Shown in pieces: positions 1 through 9,433 of a DNA stretch of 64,000 bases (its first letter is position 1; the number at the start of each line of letters is the position of its first letter). The translations under genes and the position numbers were made by a program. This stretch comes from JACKBK01 sp963707275 (GTDB taxonomy: Bacteria; Chloroflexota; Anaerolineae; JAAEKA01): NCBI GenBank assembly GCA_963707275.1, contig CAVPPH010000003.1:620001-684000 (forward strand), given 5' to 3'. The notes under the pieces were generated by a model. That model searched no databases, was not told the origin of the DNA, and saw nothing but the letters and a program-made list of their open reading frames with translations.

Positions 1-470
1 CCGCCCGACACGATCAACACCAGCACAGGAAACCCCGCCGCATCGGGCCTCTCCCTCTCTCTCCCTCTCTCTCCCTCGCCTCCTCTCTCCGCCGCCAGCC
101 AGTTCGAGTAAACATGCCCCTCCAGGTGGTTGACCCCGACGAGCGGCAGGCCGCGGCTGAACGCCAGCCCCTTGGCGGCGTTGACGCCGACCAGCAGCGA
201 GCCGGCCAGTCCCGGCCCCTCGGTCACAGCCACCGCGGCCAGGTCGTCCCAGCTTGCGCCGGCCTGCTGCATCGCGTCCTCAATGACCGGGACGATAGAG
301 AGCACATGCTGGCGCGAGGCAACCTCAGGGAATACGCCGCCGTAACGGCGATGCAGTTCAATCTGTGAGGCGACGACGTTGGAACAAATCGTCCGGCCGT
401 CGGCAACCACGGCCGCAGCAGTTTCGTCGCACGATGTCTCGATCGCCAGCACGAGTGTTGGTGAAGTCAT
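1..470 (-). CDS. tsaD: tRNA N6-threonylcarbamoyladenosine synthase TsaD (partial, frame-disrupted)
   Basis: Catalytic subunit of the cytosolic t6A37 tRNA-modification machinery, which transfers the threonylcarbamoyl group. The N-terminus reads MTSPTLVLAIETSCDETAAA, the diagnostic ASKHA ATP-binding start. It continues through SRQHVLSIVP (metal-binding region), GPGLAGSLLVGVNAAKGLA and VNHLEGHVYSNWLA. Near the window edge LVLIVSGG appears in another frame. The switch lies in a pyrimidine-rich tandem repeat of about 10 bp (49-90), so either a unit-number change or a sequencing slip shifts the frame. The C-terminal part lies outside the window. The ATG overlaps the stop of the upstream TPR gene as ATGA, implying translational coupling. 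Family assignment is secure. Confidence 0.9.
   Translation of the reverse strand, partial: MTSPTLVLAIETSCDETAAAVVADGRTICSNVVASQIELHRRYGGVFPEVASRQHVLSIVPVIEDAMQQAGASWDDLAAVAVTEGPGLAGSLLVGVNAAKGLAFSRGLPLVGVNHLEGHVYSNWLAAERGGEGERGRERERPDAAGFPVLVLIVSG
49..90. repeat. CTCCCTCTCT-type 10-bp tandem repeat inside tsaD
   Basis: About 2.7 copies of a 10-bp pyrimidine unit (51-60, 61-70, 71-80, degenerate edges). Because 10 is not a multiple of 3, each unit gained or lost moves the tsaD reading frame. Family-like protein sequence is in one frame before the repeat and in another after it. Confidence 0.75.
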
Positions 471-1816
471 ATGCCCCAGCCTGTCTGATCGACATCGCTT
501 TGCGACGCGCTTTGTGGTGTGGTCAGCCGCATTTCCCTGTCAAGCATCCGCTGCGCCTTGATTTGCTCAAGGAACCGTTCTGCCAGGCGCATGTTTTGCG
601 AGACGCGCGTGCCGCCGTCAGGTAGCCGCTGTTTGTTGTCGAAGGCTTTGACCAGCCAGGCGTGCGCTTCGGCGTATCTACCTTCGCGCAGCAGCAGGTC
701 GCCCAGCTTGGCGGCTGAGATCGCTTCGTCTGGGGAATAGCGAAGCGCCTGCTGCAAGCGCTCAATCTCCTTCTCTTCGCCCTCGCGCCGCACCAACGAC
801 CGACCCACGTCGAAGATCGTCTCAGGCATATAGCGCTCGGCGCGGTGGCGAATCAGTGTATGGCTGCGCGGCACGATCAGATCCAGTCGCGTCGCGACAC
901 GCATGTAGACCTCAGCGCCCTCTTCGCCGCTTTCGATGAAAAGGGTCAGTTCCTCGCCACAGTCAAGAATTGCGTTCAGTTCCTTCTCCACCTCCGCGGC
1001 GACGACCCGCTCCACATGCACGGGCTGCTCGCCGTGGTTCAATATCTTGACGCTATGGCCATCGACTTGCAGTTCGATCGTATCGATCAGTTGCGACGCG
1101 ACGCTTTCCTTGATGTCCACCTTTTGCGGCAAGGGATAATAGACATCCAGCAACTCGATAAAGTCAGCCGAATACTCCTTGAGCACACCCACATGCTCAT
1201 GCACCGTGTCGTCCTCAACGACCTCGGCCACCACACGCATGCCGACGTAGCGTTCCAGCAATGGATCGAAATTGTTGCCGACATAGCCGATCACGTCTTT
1301 GCCGATGCCGGTCAGATAGGTCTGGCTGGTCTCGGTGATGACCGTCTTTGCCGGGCGGCGTGTCTGCCCAATCACCAGCCCCAGCACCTCACCCATGGAG
1401 TCGGTGGCGGTGCTCATGAAGTTCTGGAAGGAGCGCCTGAAACGCCGGAAAATGCCGGGATGAAAAGCTCGTTCCATCTCCCTGGCTCGCTTGCGCCGCA
1501 GTTCGTCGTTAAGGTCGCGGGTGTAGCGATAGATCGCCTGGATTTCCGGGAACTCATCGCGGTAGAGAATGTAGCTGGTTTCCAGGTGATGATCATCCTG
1601 CACGTCGGAACGATAAATCAACTCGAAACCGGTGCTATAGGCGTGCATCTCGCCCCACATAATGTGGTTGTTCTTCTTCTCCACCGTCACGTTGAAGCCG
1701 TCAAAATCCGTCAAAACCTGATCGCGGCGCGAGGAACGCAGGTACGAGCCAATCAGCGTCGCAGCCAGGATGACAGCCAGTGTGACAATAAACGACCAGT
1801 CTACAAGACCAAACAT
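467..1816 (-). CDS. Membrane-anchored protein with C-terminal tetratricopeptide-like repeats, function unknown
   Basis: A 449-aa protein. One N-terminal membrane segment (about residues 6-24) is followed by a charged mixed alpha/beta region. Around residues 345-420 there is a helical TPR-like segment (YSPDEAISAAKLGDLLLREG, then RYAEAHAWLVKAFDNK). I do not recognise a catalytic motif. A single N-terminal helix with a large soluble part suggests a membrane-tethered scaffold. The gene ends in the ATGA overlap with tsaD and lies 30 bp downstream of methylmalonyl-CoA epimerase, so the three probably form one minus-strand transcript. The frame is clean along its whole length. Confidence 0.7.
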   Translation of the reverse strand: MFGLVDWSFIVTLAVILAATLIGSYLRSSRRDQVLTDFDGFNVTVEKKNNHIMWGEMHAYSTGFELIYRSDVQDDHHLETSYILYRDEFPEIQAIYRYTRDLNDELRRKRAREMERAFHPGIFRRFRRSFQNFMSTATDSMGEVLGLVIGQTRRPAKTVITETSQTYLTGIGKDVIGYVGNNFDPLLERYVGMRVVAEVVEDDTVHEHVGVLKEYSADFIELLDVYYPLPQKVDIKESVASQLIDTIELQVDGHSVKILNHGEQPVHVERVVAAEVEKELNAILDCGEELTLFIESGEEGAEVYMRVATRLDLIVPRSHTLIRHRAERYMPETIFDVGRSLVRREGEEKEIERLQQALRYSPDEAISAAKLGDLLLREGRYAEAHAWLVKAFDNKQRLPDGGTRVSQNMRLAERFLEQIKAQRMLDREMRLTTPQSASQSDVDQTGWGI

Positions 1817-1846
1817 GCAGTTACCTCAACCATTTTTGTTCGCGTC

Positions 1847-2248
1847 CTATGGGTACGGCTCCAGCAACTCGATGAGCACGCCGTGGGTTCCCTTGGGGTG
1901 CAGGAAAAAGGCGCGGCCTTCGGCAGCTTCGACCGGCGCGTCGTTGATCAGCTGCGCGCCACGCGCCAGCATCTCCGCCAGGGCAGCCTCGATGTCAGGC
2001 ACCTCCAGACAGATGTGATGCAATCCCTCGCCGCGCTTGGCCAGGTATTTGGCGACGCCGGAGTCTGCTGTAGTTGGCGTAATCAGCTCGATCAGGCTGT
2101 CGCCGGTTGGCAGGAAGGCGATCTCCACCTCCTGCTGTGGCATGACTTTACGTTCGCCGATCGGCAGGCCTAGCGTGTCGTGATACGCCTCAAGCGCGGC
2201 GTCCAGATCGTTGACAACGATCGCTATGTGATTGATTTTGGTAATCAT
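1847..2248 (-). CDS. mce: Methylmalonyl-CoA epimerase
   Basis: A 133-aa VOC-superfamily protein of the usual epimerase length. It interconverts (2R)- and (2S)-methylmalonyl-CoA in propionyl-CoA metabolism. The N-terminal INHIAIVVNDLDAALEAY contains the first metal ligand (His7). GLHHICLEVPD (His77/His78) and GVLIELLEP (Glu127) give the other expected ligands of the paired beta-alpha-beta-beta-beta modules. No methylmalonyl-CoA mutase lies in the window. Glyoxalase I is a relative, but the length and ICLEV context favour the epimerase. Confidence 0.9.
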   Translation of the reverse strand: MITKINHIAIVVNDLDAALEAYHDTLGLPIGERKVMPQQEVEIAFLPTGDSLIELITPTTADSGVAKYLAKRGEGLHHICLEVPDIEAALAEMLARGAQLINDAPVEAAEGRAFFLHPKGTHGVLIELLEPYP

Positions 2249-2385
2249 GCGTGACCTTCAGTTTTTGAACAAGGCAGTGGGCGTATTGAGCATAGGCCAG
2301 TGGAGCGATCAGGCTGGCAGGCCGTATTGTAGTCAAAGTGTCCCCATCGTCCAACTCCCGTGTCACCCTGCTGTTTGCCGCGCCG

Positions 2386-2432
2386 TACCAATTTCCTATT
2401 GATTGTGAACCCATTCGCGCACTATACTCTTT
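2386..2432 (+). promoter_or_regulatory. Promoter-like block before the secreted protease, shared with the IPT/TIG gene
   Basis: TTGATT (2399-2404) and TATACT (2423-2428) are separated by 18 bp. The block TTCCTATTGA ... ACCCnTTC-GCACT reappears upstream of the secreted IPT/TIG protein (35237-35283) with the same -35 to -10 spacing. This is direct sequence similarity between two upstream regions; promoter function is inferred. Confidence 0.55.
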
Positions 2433-2502
2433 GTGGGATCGCCGAACAAAGCAGGCCCAGGTTCCCAGCTTTCAAACGATAGAACGAAAGAGGAGTACAG
2501 AA

Positions 2503-4416
2503 ATGCACTCTCGCATGCGATTGCGACTTTTTTGGTGTCTCTTGATCTTGAGCACGCTGGCACAGCCATCGTTGACCCGCGCGGCGCAGGCTCAATCAGA
2601 GGCTTCTGCGGGCTATGCTCCTGACCGGCTATTCGTCAGCTTTCGCGTCGCTGCGCCGATCATAGGACGACAACGCGCGCTGGATTCGATCCAAGGAACC
2701 GTGATCAAAGAGTACGCGCTGGCGCCAGGTGTGGCGCTGATACAGTTGGATGAACACGCCGGGATCAACGTGCCGGCCGCGCAGGCCATCCTACAGAAGG
2801 ATCCCGCGGTGAGTTACGCCGAGCCTGACTACTGGATCACGCCGCTGGATGCGATCCCCAGCGATCCGCGGCTGGGCGAGATGTGGGGGCTGGCCAACGC
2901 CAACGCTCCCTCGGCCTGGGAGCATCACACCGGGACGAACGATACGGTCGTCGCAGTCATCGACATGGGCGCGGACTACAACCACCCGGACCTCGCCAAC
3001 AACATCTGGATCAACCCGGACGAGATCGCGGGAAACGGCATCGACGACGACACCAACGGCTATGTGGACGACATCCGCGGCTACGACTTTTACTATCACG
3101 ACAACGACCCCATGGACGCAGGAACCCACGGCACTCACGTCGCTGGCACCATTTGCGCCGAGGGCAACAACGGCATCGGCGTGGTGGGCGTGCTCTGGCG
3201 CTGCAAAATCATGGTGCTGCAATTCATGGGTCCGACCGGCGGCTTCACGTCCGGCGCGATGGACGCGTTGAGCTACGCTGTGGACAAGGGCGTGCGCGTC
3301 TCCAACAATAGTTGGGGATCGAATTCATTCTCGACGCCGCTCTACACGATGATCCAGAACGCGCAGGCGATCGAGCACCTCTACGTAGCGGCCGCCGGCA
3401 ACAACGGGCGCGACACGGACCTCGTCCCCCTCTATCCGGCCTCATTCAACCTGGACAACATCATCTCCGTCGGCTCGATCCAGTCCAACGAAACTCCGGC
3501 CGGCAGTTCGAACTATGGCGCGACCACCGTTGACCTGCACGCGCCGGGAGTCGGGATTCTCAGCACTACCGCCGGAGGCGGCTACGGCACGATGGGTGGC
3601 ACGTCGATGGCGTCGCCGCATGTGACCGGCGCCGCGGCCCTGTTGCTGAGCGCCGATCCCGATCTGACCTACCAGGAGGTCCGCGACCTCCTGCTGCAGT
3701 CGGCCCGCCCCGCCGCGGCGCTGGCCGGCCTCTCTGCAACCGGGGCCGTTCTGGATATTGGCGCTGCTTTCGATCAAATGCCAGGGTCTGGACAACTGCC
3801 GGCCAACCCATCCGATCTCGATGCACCGGTACAGTATTACACCACAGTCTGCCTCACATGGGCTGACCACGCCAACAACGAGATTGGTTTCGAGGTCTTC
3901 CGATCAACGGATCAGATCAACTGGCAGAGGGTCGCTGCCGTGCCGGCAAACACAACCGGGTTCGACGATGCGAACCTGCCGTCCGGCCAGTACGCATATC
4001 AGGTGCGCGCTTTTAATCACGCCGGACAATCTGATCCATCCAACGTCGCAAGTGTGGTGATCCAGGTACCGTTGGGAATCACTATTCACATTTCAGACCT
4101 TGACGGCGCGGGCGTTTGGCTGAACCGTGCCCACTGGAACGCAACGGTGAACGTCGAGGTGCATGACATGGGTCACGAACCGATTTCCTTCGCCCAGGTG
4201 AGCGGCGTCTGGAGCAACGGCGGCGAGATCGGAACGTGTATCACCGACGAAACAGGAGGGTGCCAGATCACAAGCTCGTTGCTTTGGTTCAAGCAAGCCG
4301 AGGTAACGTTTGTGGTGCAAAACGTCACTGCCGAAAGCATGCTGTATGTCCCGCCAGAAAACCACGACCCGGACGGCGACAGCAACGGCACCTCGATCAC
4401 CGTGCGCCCGGAATAG
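2503..4416 (+). CDS. Secreted subtilisin-like serine protease (S8) with fibronectin type III domain
   Basis: A 637-aa exported protease. The start at 2503 follows AAAGAGGAG and gives a signal peptide (residues 1-30, hydrophobic LFWCLLILSTLA). Next come an I9-like propeptide (about 40-110, ending SYAEPDYW) and the S8 catalytic domain. The triad is Asp154 (VIDMGADYNHPDL), His209 (HGTHVAGTI) and Ser367 (GGTSMASPH), with the oxyanion-hole region AAAGNNG near 299. A fibronectin-III-like module (about 430-515) and a C-terminal beta domain follow. Likely degrades extracellular protein. Longer upstream starts are possible but lack a Shine-Dalgarno and would bury the signal peptide. Confidence 0.9.
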   Translation: MHSRMRLRLFWCLLILSTLAQPSLTRAAQAQSEASAGYAPDRLFVSFRVAAPIIGRQRALDSIQGTVIKEYALAPGVALIQLDEHAGINVPAAQAILQKDPAVSYAEPDYWITPLDAIPSDPRLGEMWGLANANAPSAWEHHTGTNDTVVAVIDMGADYNHPDLANNIWINPDEIAGNGIDDDTNGYVDDIRGYDFYYHDNDPMDAGTHGTHVAGTICAEGNNGIGVVGVLWRCKIMVLQFMGPTGGFTSGAMDALSYAVDKGVRVSNNSWGSNSFSTPLYTMIQNAQAIEHLYVAAAGNNGRDTDLVPLYPASFNLDNIISVGSIQSNETPAGSSNYGATTVDLHAPGVGILSTTAGGGYGTMGGTSMASPHVTGAAALLLSADPDLTYQEVRDLLLQSARPAAALAGLSATGAVLDIGAAFDQMPGSGQLPANPSDLDAPVQYYTTVCLTWADHANNEIGFEVFRSTDQINWQRVAAVPANTTGFDDANLPSGQYAYQVRAFNHAGQSDPSNVASVVIQVPLGITIHISDLDGAGVWLNRAHWNATVNVEVHDMGHEPISFAQVSGVWSNGGEIGTCITDETGGCQITSSLLWFKQAEVTFVVQNVTAESMLYVPPENHDPDGDSNGTSITVRPE

Positions 4417-4461
4417 ACAACATCTGCGCGAGACCGCATCGCTCCTCCTACCCTCGTCTCA

Positions 4462-4496
4462 GGTACGCCCGTCGTCGTAGCAGCGGCGGGCGTACC
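4462..4496 (+). terminator. Inverted repeat after the protease gene, terminator-like
   Basis: GGTACGCCCG (4462-4471) pairs with CGGGCGTACC (4487-4496), a 10-bp GC-rich stem 46 bp after the stop. No T-run follows, so it is either a factor-dependent terminator or an mRNA 3'-end stabiliser. Confidence 0.45.
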
Positions 4497-4531
4497 GCGT
4501 CCGTGGCTGGTGCCCGATTTGCCGCAACCTG

Positions 4532-4540
4532 TGCTATAAT
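4532..4540 (+). promoter_or_regulatory. Extended -10 element upstream of the glycosyltransferase
   Basis: TGCTATAAT: consensus -10 TATAAT (4535-4540) with a TGn extension (4532-4534). No good -35 is present, as expected for an extended -10 promoter. It would leave a leader of about 65 nt before the ATG at 4612. Confidence 0.5.
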
Positions 4541-4611
4541 TTCCTGGTGCCGTGTGCAATTCTCCCGTTCCCATTTGTCAATCATCTGCTTTGCCTGGAG
4601 AAGGATCAGCC

Positions 4612-6412
4612 ATGATAAATCTCGTCGTTCACGCAACCCACGAAGCCGGCTTGAAGGTCGGCGGCATCGGCGCAGTCCTCGATGGGCTGCTAGGCTCGGC
4701 CAGTTATAACCAGTCGGTGGAACGCACCGTTCTGATCGGGACGTTCAATCGTTACGACTCGATGACCGTCGAACGCCTGCTGTCGCCGCGCAACAAGCTG
4801 ACGGTGATCCACGCGCCGGTCTTCGGCGTCAGCCAGGCCGAGCCGGCGCTGGCCGCCGTGCTCAGCGCAGTGGAAAGCGACTACGGCGTCGCCTTGCTCT
4901 ACGGCAAACGCACCTTCGGTCCCGCCGAGCACGAGGTGATCCTGGTCGAACTCGATCCACGCAAAGGAAGGCCCGGTCAACGATTTCAAGTATTTCCTCT
5001 GGCAGCATTACGGCATCGACTCGGGCAAGTTCGACTACGACCCGGAGTTCAAGGACTTCGTCCGCTCCGCCCCGGCCAGCTATGCCGCGCTGCGCAGCCT
5101 GGTCGGGCCGGGCGACGGCGCGCCGGGCAAGCAGGACAACGGCCGCTTCATCCTGGCGCACGAGTGGATGGGCCTGCCGCTGGCTTTTGCTGCCCAGCTT
5201 GCCGATCCGTGGGACTGGCGCACGATCTTCTACGCCCACGAGACGGCGACGGCCCGCAACGTGGTCGAATTCGACGGCGGCCATGACACCCGCTTCTACA
5301 ACGCGATGTGGACGGCGCCGTACTACAACGCCACCATGGACAGCGTCTTCGGCAGCCGCGACGACTTCTACAAGCACGCGCTGCTGAAGCAGACGCTGCG
5401 CTGCGACAACATCTTCGCGGTCGGCGATCTGGTGGTAGAGGAGCTGCGCTTCCTGGGCGGCATGTTCCGCGGCGCCAACATCGACCTGGTCTACAACGGC
5501 GTGCCGTCTTTCCCGCTTTCGCTGGATGAGAAGCTGGTCAGCAAGGCGCGCCTGCAAAGCTACACCGAGAACCTGCTGGGCTACCGGCCCGACTACGTCT
5601 TCACCCACGTCACCCGCCTGGTGTTGAGCAAGGCCATGTGGCGCGACATCCGCGTCGCCGAACATCTGGACTGGCTGCTGGCCGAGCAAGGCAAGACGGC
5701 CGTGCTCTACATGCTCACCACCACGCTGCCGGCCGGCCGGCGTTCCGAGGACGTGATGCGCTGGGAAGCGGAATATGGCTGGCCGGTGCATCACCGCACG
5801 GACAACGGCGACCTGGTGGATCTGGAAGTGTCGCTCTACAACAGTATCGCGGCATTCAACTGGGAATCACGCGCGCTGAAAATCGTGCTGGTCAACCAGT
5901 TTGGCTGGAGCCAGGACCGCTGCGGCAGCCGCATGCCGGCCGATATGGAGTTCATGGACATCCGCCGCGGCTCCGATCTGGAGTTCGGCCAGAGCATCTA
6001 CGAGCCGTTCGGCATCGCGCAGGTCGAGCCGCTGAGCTTCGGCGCGCTGTGCGTGGTCAGCAACGTCTGCGGTTGCATCGGCTTTGCGCAACGAGCGCTG
6101 GAAAAGACGCGCCAGGAAACTGAGTTGCCCGACTTCGACAACATCGTCGTCGCCAATTACACCAGCTTGCCGCCGGGTTGGCAGGTCTTCAGCCCGTGGG
6201 ACGCGTTGAACATCGGCACAGCGCAGCGCAGCCAGATCGAAAGCTATAACAGCGCCTACGTCGCTCGCCAGATCATGGAACGTCTCCCCAAAAATGCTGC
6301 GGAAATGCAGGCGTTACTGACAGCCGGCCAGGAGGTCGGCAAGCGCATGAGCTGGGAAGTGGTGGTCAGCGACTACCTGCTGCCCGGGCTAGCCAACGCA
6401 ACGCGCCGTTGA
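4612..6412 (+). CDS. GT-B glycosyltransferase, glycogen/starch synthase-like (one frame change)
   Basis: Start ATG at 4612 after GGAGAAGG. The protein opens with LKVGGIGAVLDGLL, the nucleotide-sugar-binding N-terminus of glycogen/starch synthases. It continues with AHEWMGLPLAFAAQLADPW, YAHETATARNVV and VYNGVP. The C-terminal SIYEPFGIAQVEPLSFGALCVVS is the E-x7-E-type donor loop of retaining GT-B enzymes. Frame changes once near 4965-4970; both sides are family-like, so the intact product would be about 600 aa. Probable role: glucan chain elongation, consistent with a glycogen debranching enzyme at 15.2-17.3 kb. Exact donor and acceptor cannot be read from sequence. Confidence 0.75.
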
Positions 6413-6736
6413 TCTTGCTCCGCGGAGTGCGCATTCTCAAATGCGAACCGCGTCCCACAGCGGCGCATCTGAGACGACCATGCGCGTTACGCACAACCAT
6501 GGAAAATGTCACTGCGAGGCGGCGGCCGCCGACACCTGCGCCTGCGCCGAGCCGCAGGCGAGGTGCAGGTGAGCAGTCTCTCCGGTAGAGCCGAGAGATT
6601 GCTTCGCCGCAGACGGCTCGCAACCCTGGCGCCGCCCACCAGGGCAGGTGTGACAGTGAGGCGCTATTTTCAAAGCAAGATGCGCGCTCCATAAAGGACG
6701 CGCGCCGCGGGGGTAAGCACGTCCTTTGAAATGCGA
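6413..6736. other. 324-bp non-coding gap with GC-rich inverted repeats
   Basis: No supported gene. The region is a patchwork of short palindromes: CTGCGAGGCGG at 6514 and the inverted echo CGCCGCAGACGG (6605-6616), CCTGCGCC/GGCGAGG-type arms (6530-6570), CTCTCCGGTAGAGCCGAGAG (6578-6597) and GATGCGCGCTC/GGACGCGCGCC (6676-6708). Upstream and downstream genes converge here, so the hairpins may act as terminators or be remnants of REP-like elements. Confidence 0.4.
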
Positions 6737-7760
6737 TCAGCCGAACAGCCTGGCGATTTCATCCACCGCGAAGCGTGGAAAGGCCACCTCCTGGCCGCCC
6801 CGCGTTGCCTGGAGGGCCGCGCCGCGCGCCGTCGCCCGGCCGATCACAGCCGCGGCCAGTCCCACTTCGTGAAACGCTGCCAGCAAGCGCGCCGCATCTT
6901 CAGGCGCGACCGCCAGCAGCAGCGCGCCAGACGCAATCGTCCCCAGCGGATCCAGCCCGAACGCGTCGCACACAACCTTGCTCTCGGCGCGCACCGGTAC
7001 CGCGTCCAGGTCGATCGCCATGCCGACGCCCGACGCCTGCGCCACCTCCCAGATCCCCGTCGCAAGCCCGCCTTCGGTGGGATCGTGCATCGCATGGACA
7101 GACACGGTCTCCACAGCCAGATGGGCGGCGCGCACGACGCTGATGCCCGGGTCGTGCAGAAAACCCTGCGCCCGCTGCACCAGCGCCGGATCGACCCCTC
7201 GGGCCAGCAACGCCCGTTCCTTCTCACGTGCGATGAGCGCCGTCCCCTCGATCGGCACGCTTCCGGCCAGGATCAGCACATCGCCCGGCACCACGCCTGA
7301 CGAACGCACCAGCCGCTCGGGATCGACCTCGCCCAGCATGAATCCGGCCACGATAGGACGCTCCAGCCCGACGGTGATCTCGGTGTGCCCGCCGGCCAGC
7401 GCGACGCCCAGACCTGGCGCAGGCGTCCGCGATCTGGCTGTAGATCGCCTCGGCCAGCGCGGCCGTGGCGGTCTTCCCTGGCAGCAGGATCGTCGCCAGG
7501 AACCAGCGCGGCGTCGCGCCCATCACAGCGATGTCGTTGGCGTTGACGTTGACCGCGTACCAGCCGATCTCGTCCGCGGCGAAGGTGATGGGGTCGGTCT
7601 TGGCGACCAGATAGGTGCTGCCGAAGTCGATGACCGCGGCGTCCTCGCCCATCTGCGGGCCGACGATCAGCCGCGGGTCGCTGGGCGAGAAGCGTCGCAG
7701 AAGCTGGTCCAGCAAGCCGTGGGGCAGCTTGCCGGGGGAGAGATAAGGTGAAGTTGTCAT
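6737..7760 (-). CDS. AIR synthase-related protein, HypE-like (one frame change)
   Basis: Member of the PurM/HypE/SelD/ThiL ATP-binding superfamily. The N-terminal half carries VGPQMGEDAAVIDFGSTYLVAK and NVNANDIAVMGATPRWFL. After a frame change near 7414 comes ALAGGHTEITVGLERPIVAGFMLG. The C-terminal domain has PGDVLILAGSVPIEGTALIARE, HAMHDPTEGGLATGIWEVA and ASGALLLAVAP. These match stand-alone HypE-like AIR synthases. No cysteine tail for carbamoylation and no other hyp genes are present, so a hydrogenase role is not supported. Start at 7760 (MTTSPYLSPG) chosen over upstream in-frame codons because family proteins begin here. Substrate unknown. Confidence 0.75.
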
Positions 7761-7943
7761 GCTACTTTCCAGGCGATGAGCCGGTGCTGCCCTCAGACTT
7801 CGAAAGTCGCCCGGACAACAGAACGGCCATTCGTGATCGTCACAGACTGGTTGCGACAACAAGCCGGCGACGTCCGAAGTCTATTCAAGCGACTTCCTGA
7901 GCAACGGGCGTTGGGCTGCTACTCCAATCGCCTCCGATTATGG

Positions 7944-7949
7944 CATAAT
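7944..7949 (+). promoter_or_regulatory. -10 element before the MBL hydrolase
   Basis: CATAAT with an upstream TGG (extended -10), 42 bp before the ATG at 7992. No convincing -35. Confidence 0.35.
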
Positions 7950-7991
7950 CCCGCCAGAAGCAGAAACAACCCACACCCTGCGAGAGTACCC

Positions 7992-8894
7992 ATGACCTAC
8001 ACACCCATCGACCTGCACTGGCAAGGCGCTCCCGAGGTGATCGCCAGCTATGCCCTGCGCGGACCGCGCGGCGTCGCCCTGATCGAAACCGGCCCTGCCT
8101 CCTCGTACGACAACCTGAAAGCTGGCCTGGCAAGGGCGGACATCGACCTGCGCGAGATCAGCGACATCCTGGTGACCCACATCCACCTGGACCACGCGGG
8201 CGCGGCCGGCTGGCTGGCACGCGAGACCGGCGCGACCGTCCACGTCCACCACGTCGGCGCGCCCCATCTGGCCGACCCGACCAAGCTGTTGCGCTCCGCC
8301 GGCCGCATCTACGGCGACGCGATGGACAGCCTGTGGGGCGAGACAATCCCCGTGCCGGCTGCGCAGGTGCGCGCGGTCAGCGACGGCGACATCGTCGACG
8401 CGGCCGGGCTGCGCATCCAGGCTATCGACACCCCCGGCCACGCCTGGCATCACATCGCCTGGCTGCTGGACGGCCTCTGTTTCAGCGGCGACGTGACCGC
8501 AGTGCGCCTGCCGCGACTCGATGTCGTGCGCGCACCGACCCCGCCGCCGGAGATCGACCTGCCCGCCTGGCGAGCCAGCCTGGCGCGGCTGCGCGAGATT
8601 CGTCCCGACCGCCTGCTGCCAACGCACTTCGGCGCCAGCGATCTCGACACGCTGACGCACCTGCAAGCCGCTGAGGAACAGATCGACGCACAGGCCGCCT
8701 TCGTGCGCGCCGAGTGGCAGGCCGGGGAGACGCGCGACGACATCCTGGCTGCCTACCGCGCCTGGATCGGCCAGCAAGCCATCACCGCCGGCCTCACCCC
8801 CGCCGACGCGGACCGTTTCGAGCTCATTGTGCCGTCGGATATGTGTGTGGATGGGTTGTTGAGGTATCTGGAGAAGTCGGCCATCCGCGAATAG
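7992..8894 (+). CDS. MBL-fold metallo-hydrolase
   Basis: A 300-aa metallo-beta-lactamase-fold hydrolase. VTHIHLDHAGAAGWLA supplies the HxHxDH zinc site (His63, His65, Asp67, His68). Further ligands are in TPGHAWHHIAWL and FSGD, and LPTHFGASD gives the C-terminal His. This layout is typical of glyoxalase-II-like hydrolases. The ATG at 7992 fits the fold start (residues 5-70 form the first beta sheet). Divergent from the HypE-like gene. Substrate not predictable; a thioester or phosphoester hydrolase is the general expectation. Confidence 0.82.
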   Translation: MTYTPIDLHWQGAPEVIASYALRGPRGVALIETGPASSYDNLKAGLARADIDLREISDILVTHIHLDHAGAAGWLARETGATVHVHHVGAPHLADPTKLLRSAGRIYGDAMDSLWGETIPVPAAQVRAVSDGDIVDAAGLRIQAIDTPGHAWHHIAWLLDGLCFSGDVTAVRLPRLDVVRAPTPPPEIDLPAWRASLARLREIRPDRLLPTHFGASDLDTLTHLQAAEEQIDAQAAFVRAEWQAGETRDDILAAYRAWIGQQAITAGLTPADADRFELIVPSDMCVDGLLRYLEKSAIRE

Positions 8895-9111
8895 GGCCAC
8901 GAACCTACGGCGAATGCGGACGCCTGACCTCGAACGGCAGGCCGTGCTGCAATTCGACCTGCTTGAAGAAAAGCGTGTAGGCAGCCTCACGAGAACGAGC
9001 CGAGCGACCTTGACCGTTCCGAGGCGTTTGACAACGGACTTTGCACGGCATAGAATGCAGCAACCGGGGCGCAGCGAAACCAAAGTTGACCGCCCATTCA
9101 AAACTCTGACA
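8895..9111 (+). promoter_or_regulatory. Intergenic region with consensus promoter for the DUF6883 gene
   Basis: TTGACA (9028-9033) and TAGAAT (9051-9056) with exactly 17 bp between; predicted start near 9063, 49 nt before the ATG at 9112. The first 120 bp holds nothing I can support as a gene. The forward open frame starting at 8914 would extend the next gene through this promoter, and its residues are low-quality, so it is not accepted. Confidence 0.65.
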
Positions 9112-9432
9112 ATGCAAATTCCGCAGGATGCCGCCATTCCGCCGGCCAAACTATCCGAATATCTGTTGGTCTTTCGGCGCAAGAGCGACAAATCACGCTT
9201 TCTCGCTCAAGCCGGCTTCACACAAGACAATCCTGACGCGCTAGCCGAAGCGATTCGTAGTCTGATAGCTCGGCATGACGCGGTTATCGACCGGCAAGAT
9301 GAGTACGGTACCTTCTACCGCGTGCAAGGCGACCTAGACGGCCCCGATGGCAGTTTAGAAGTGATCACGATCTGGATACAACGGGAGATCGATAGTGCGT
9401 ATTGGTTTGTGACGCTCAAACCAGTGAGGTGA
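9112..9432 (+). CDS. DUF6883-family protein
   Basis: A 106-aa soluble protein: IPPAKLSEYLLVFRRKSDKS, then a helical stretch with ARHDAV, then a beta-rich end LEVITIWIQREIDSAYWFVT. These features fit DUF6883, a small domain often found in toxin or genomic-island settings; its activity is not established to my knowledge. Start at 9112 selected because it follows a consensus promoter and matches the usual compact domain length. The next gene starts one base after the stop, indicating an operon with the DUF4926 protein. Confidence 0.65.
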   Translation: MQIPQDAAIPPAKLSEYLLVFRRKSDKSRFLAQAGFTQDNPDALAEAIRSLIARHDAVIDRQDEYGTFYRVQGDLDGPDGSLEVITIWIQREIDSAYWFVTLKPVR

Positions 9433-9433
9433 C

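Noticed and set aside
845..2173. Long forward open frame (442 codons) opposite the TPR gene and mce
   Set aside because: Antisense shadow of two well-supported minus-strand genes in GC-rich DNA; no recognisable domain. The same applies to long antisense frames at 13712-15163, 30279-32213, 46594-48159, 49648-50904 and 59334-60806.
6413..6736. Structured RNA gene (riboswitch, tRNA-Sec) near the HypE-like gene
   Set aside because: Palindromes are numerous but do not form one consistent fold, and there is no promoter/terminator pair as at 28.1-28.3 kb.
6737..7760. Hydrogenase maturation protein HypE or selenophosphate synthase SelD
   Set aside because: No C-terminal cysteine tail, no SelD N-terminal Cys/Sec loop, and no hyp or sel neighbours.
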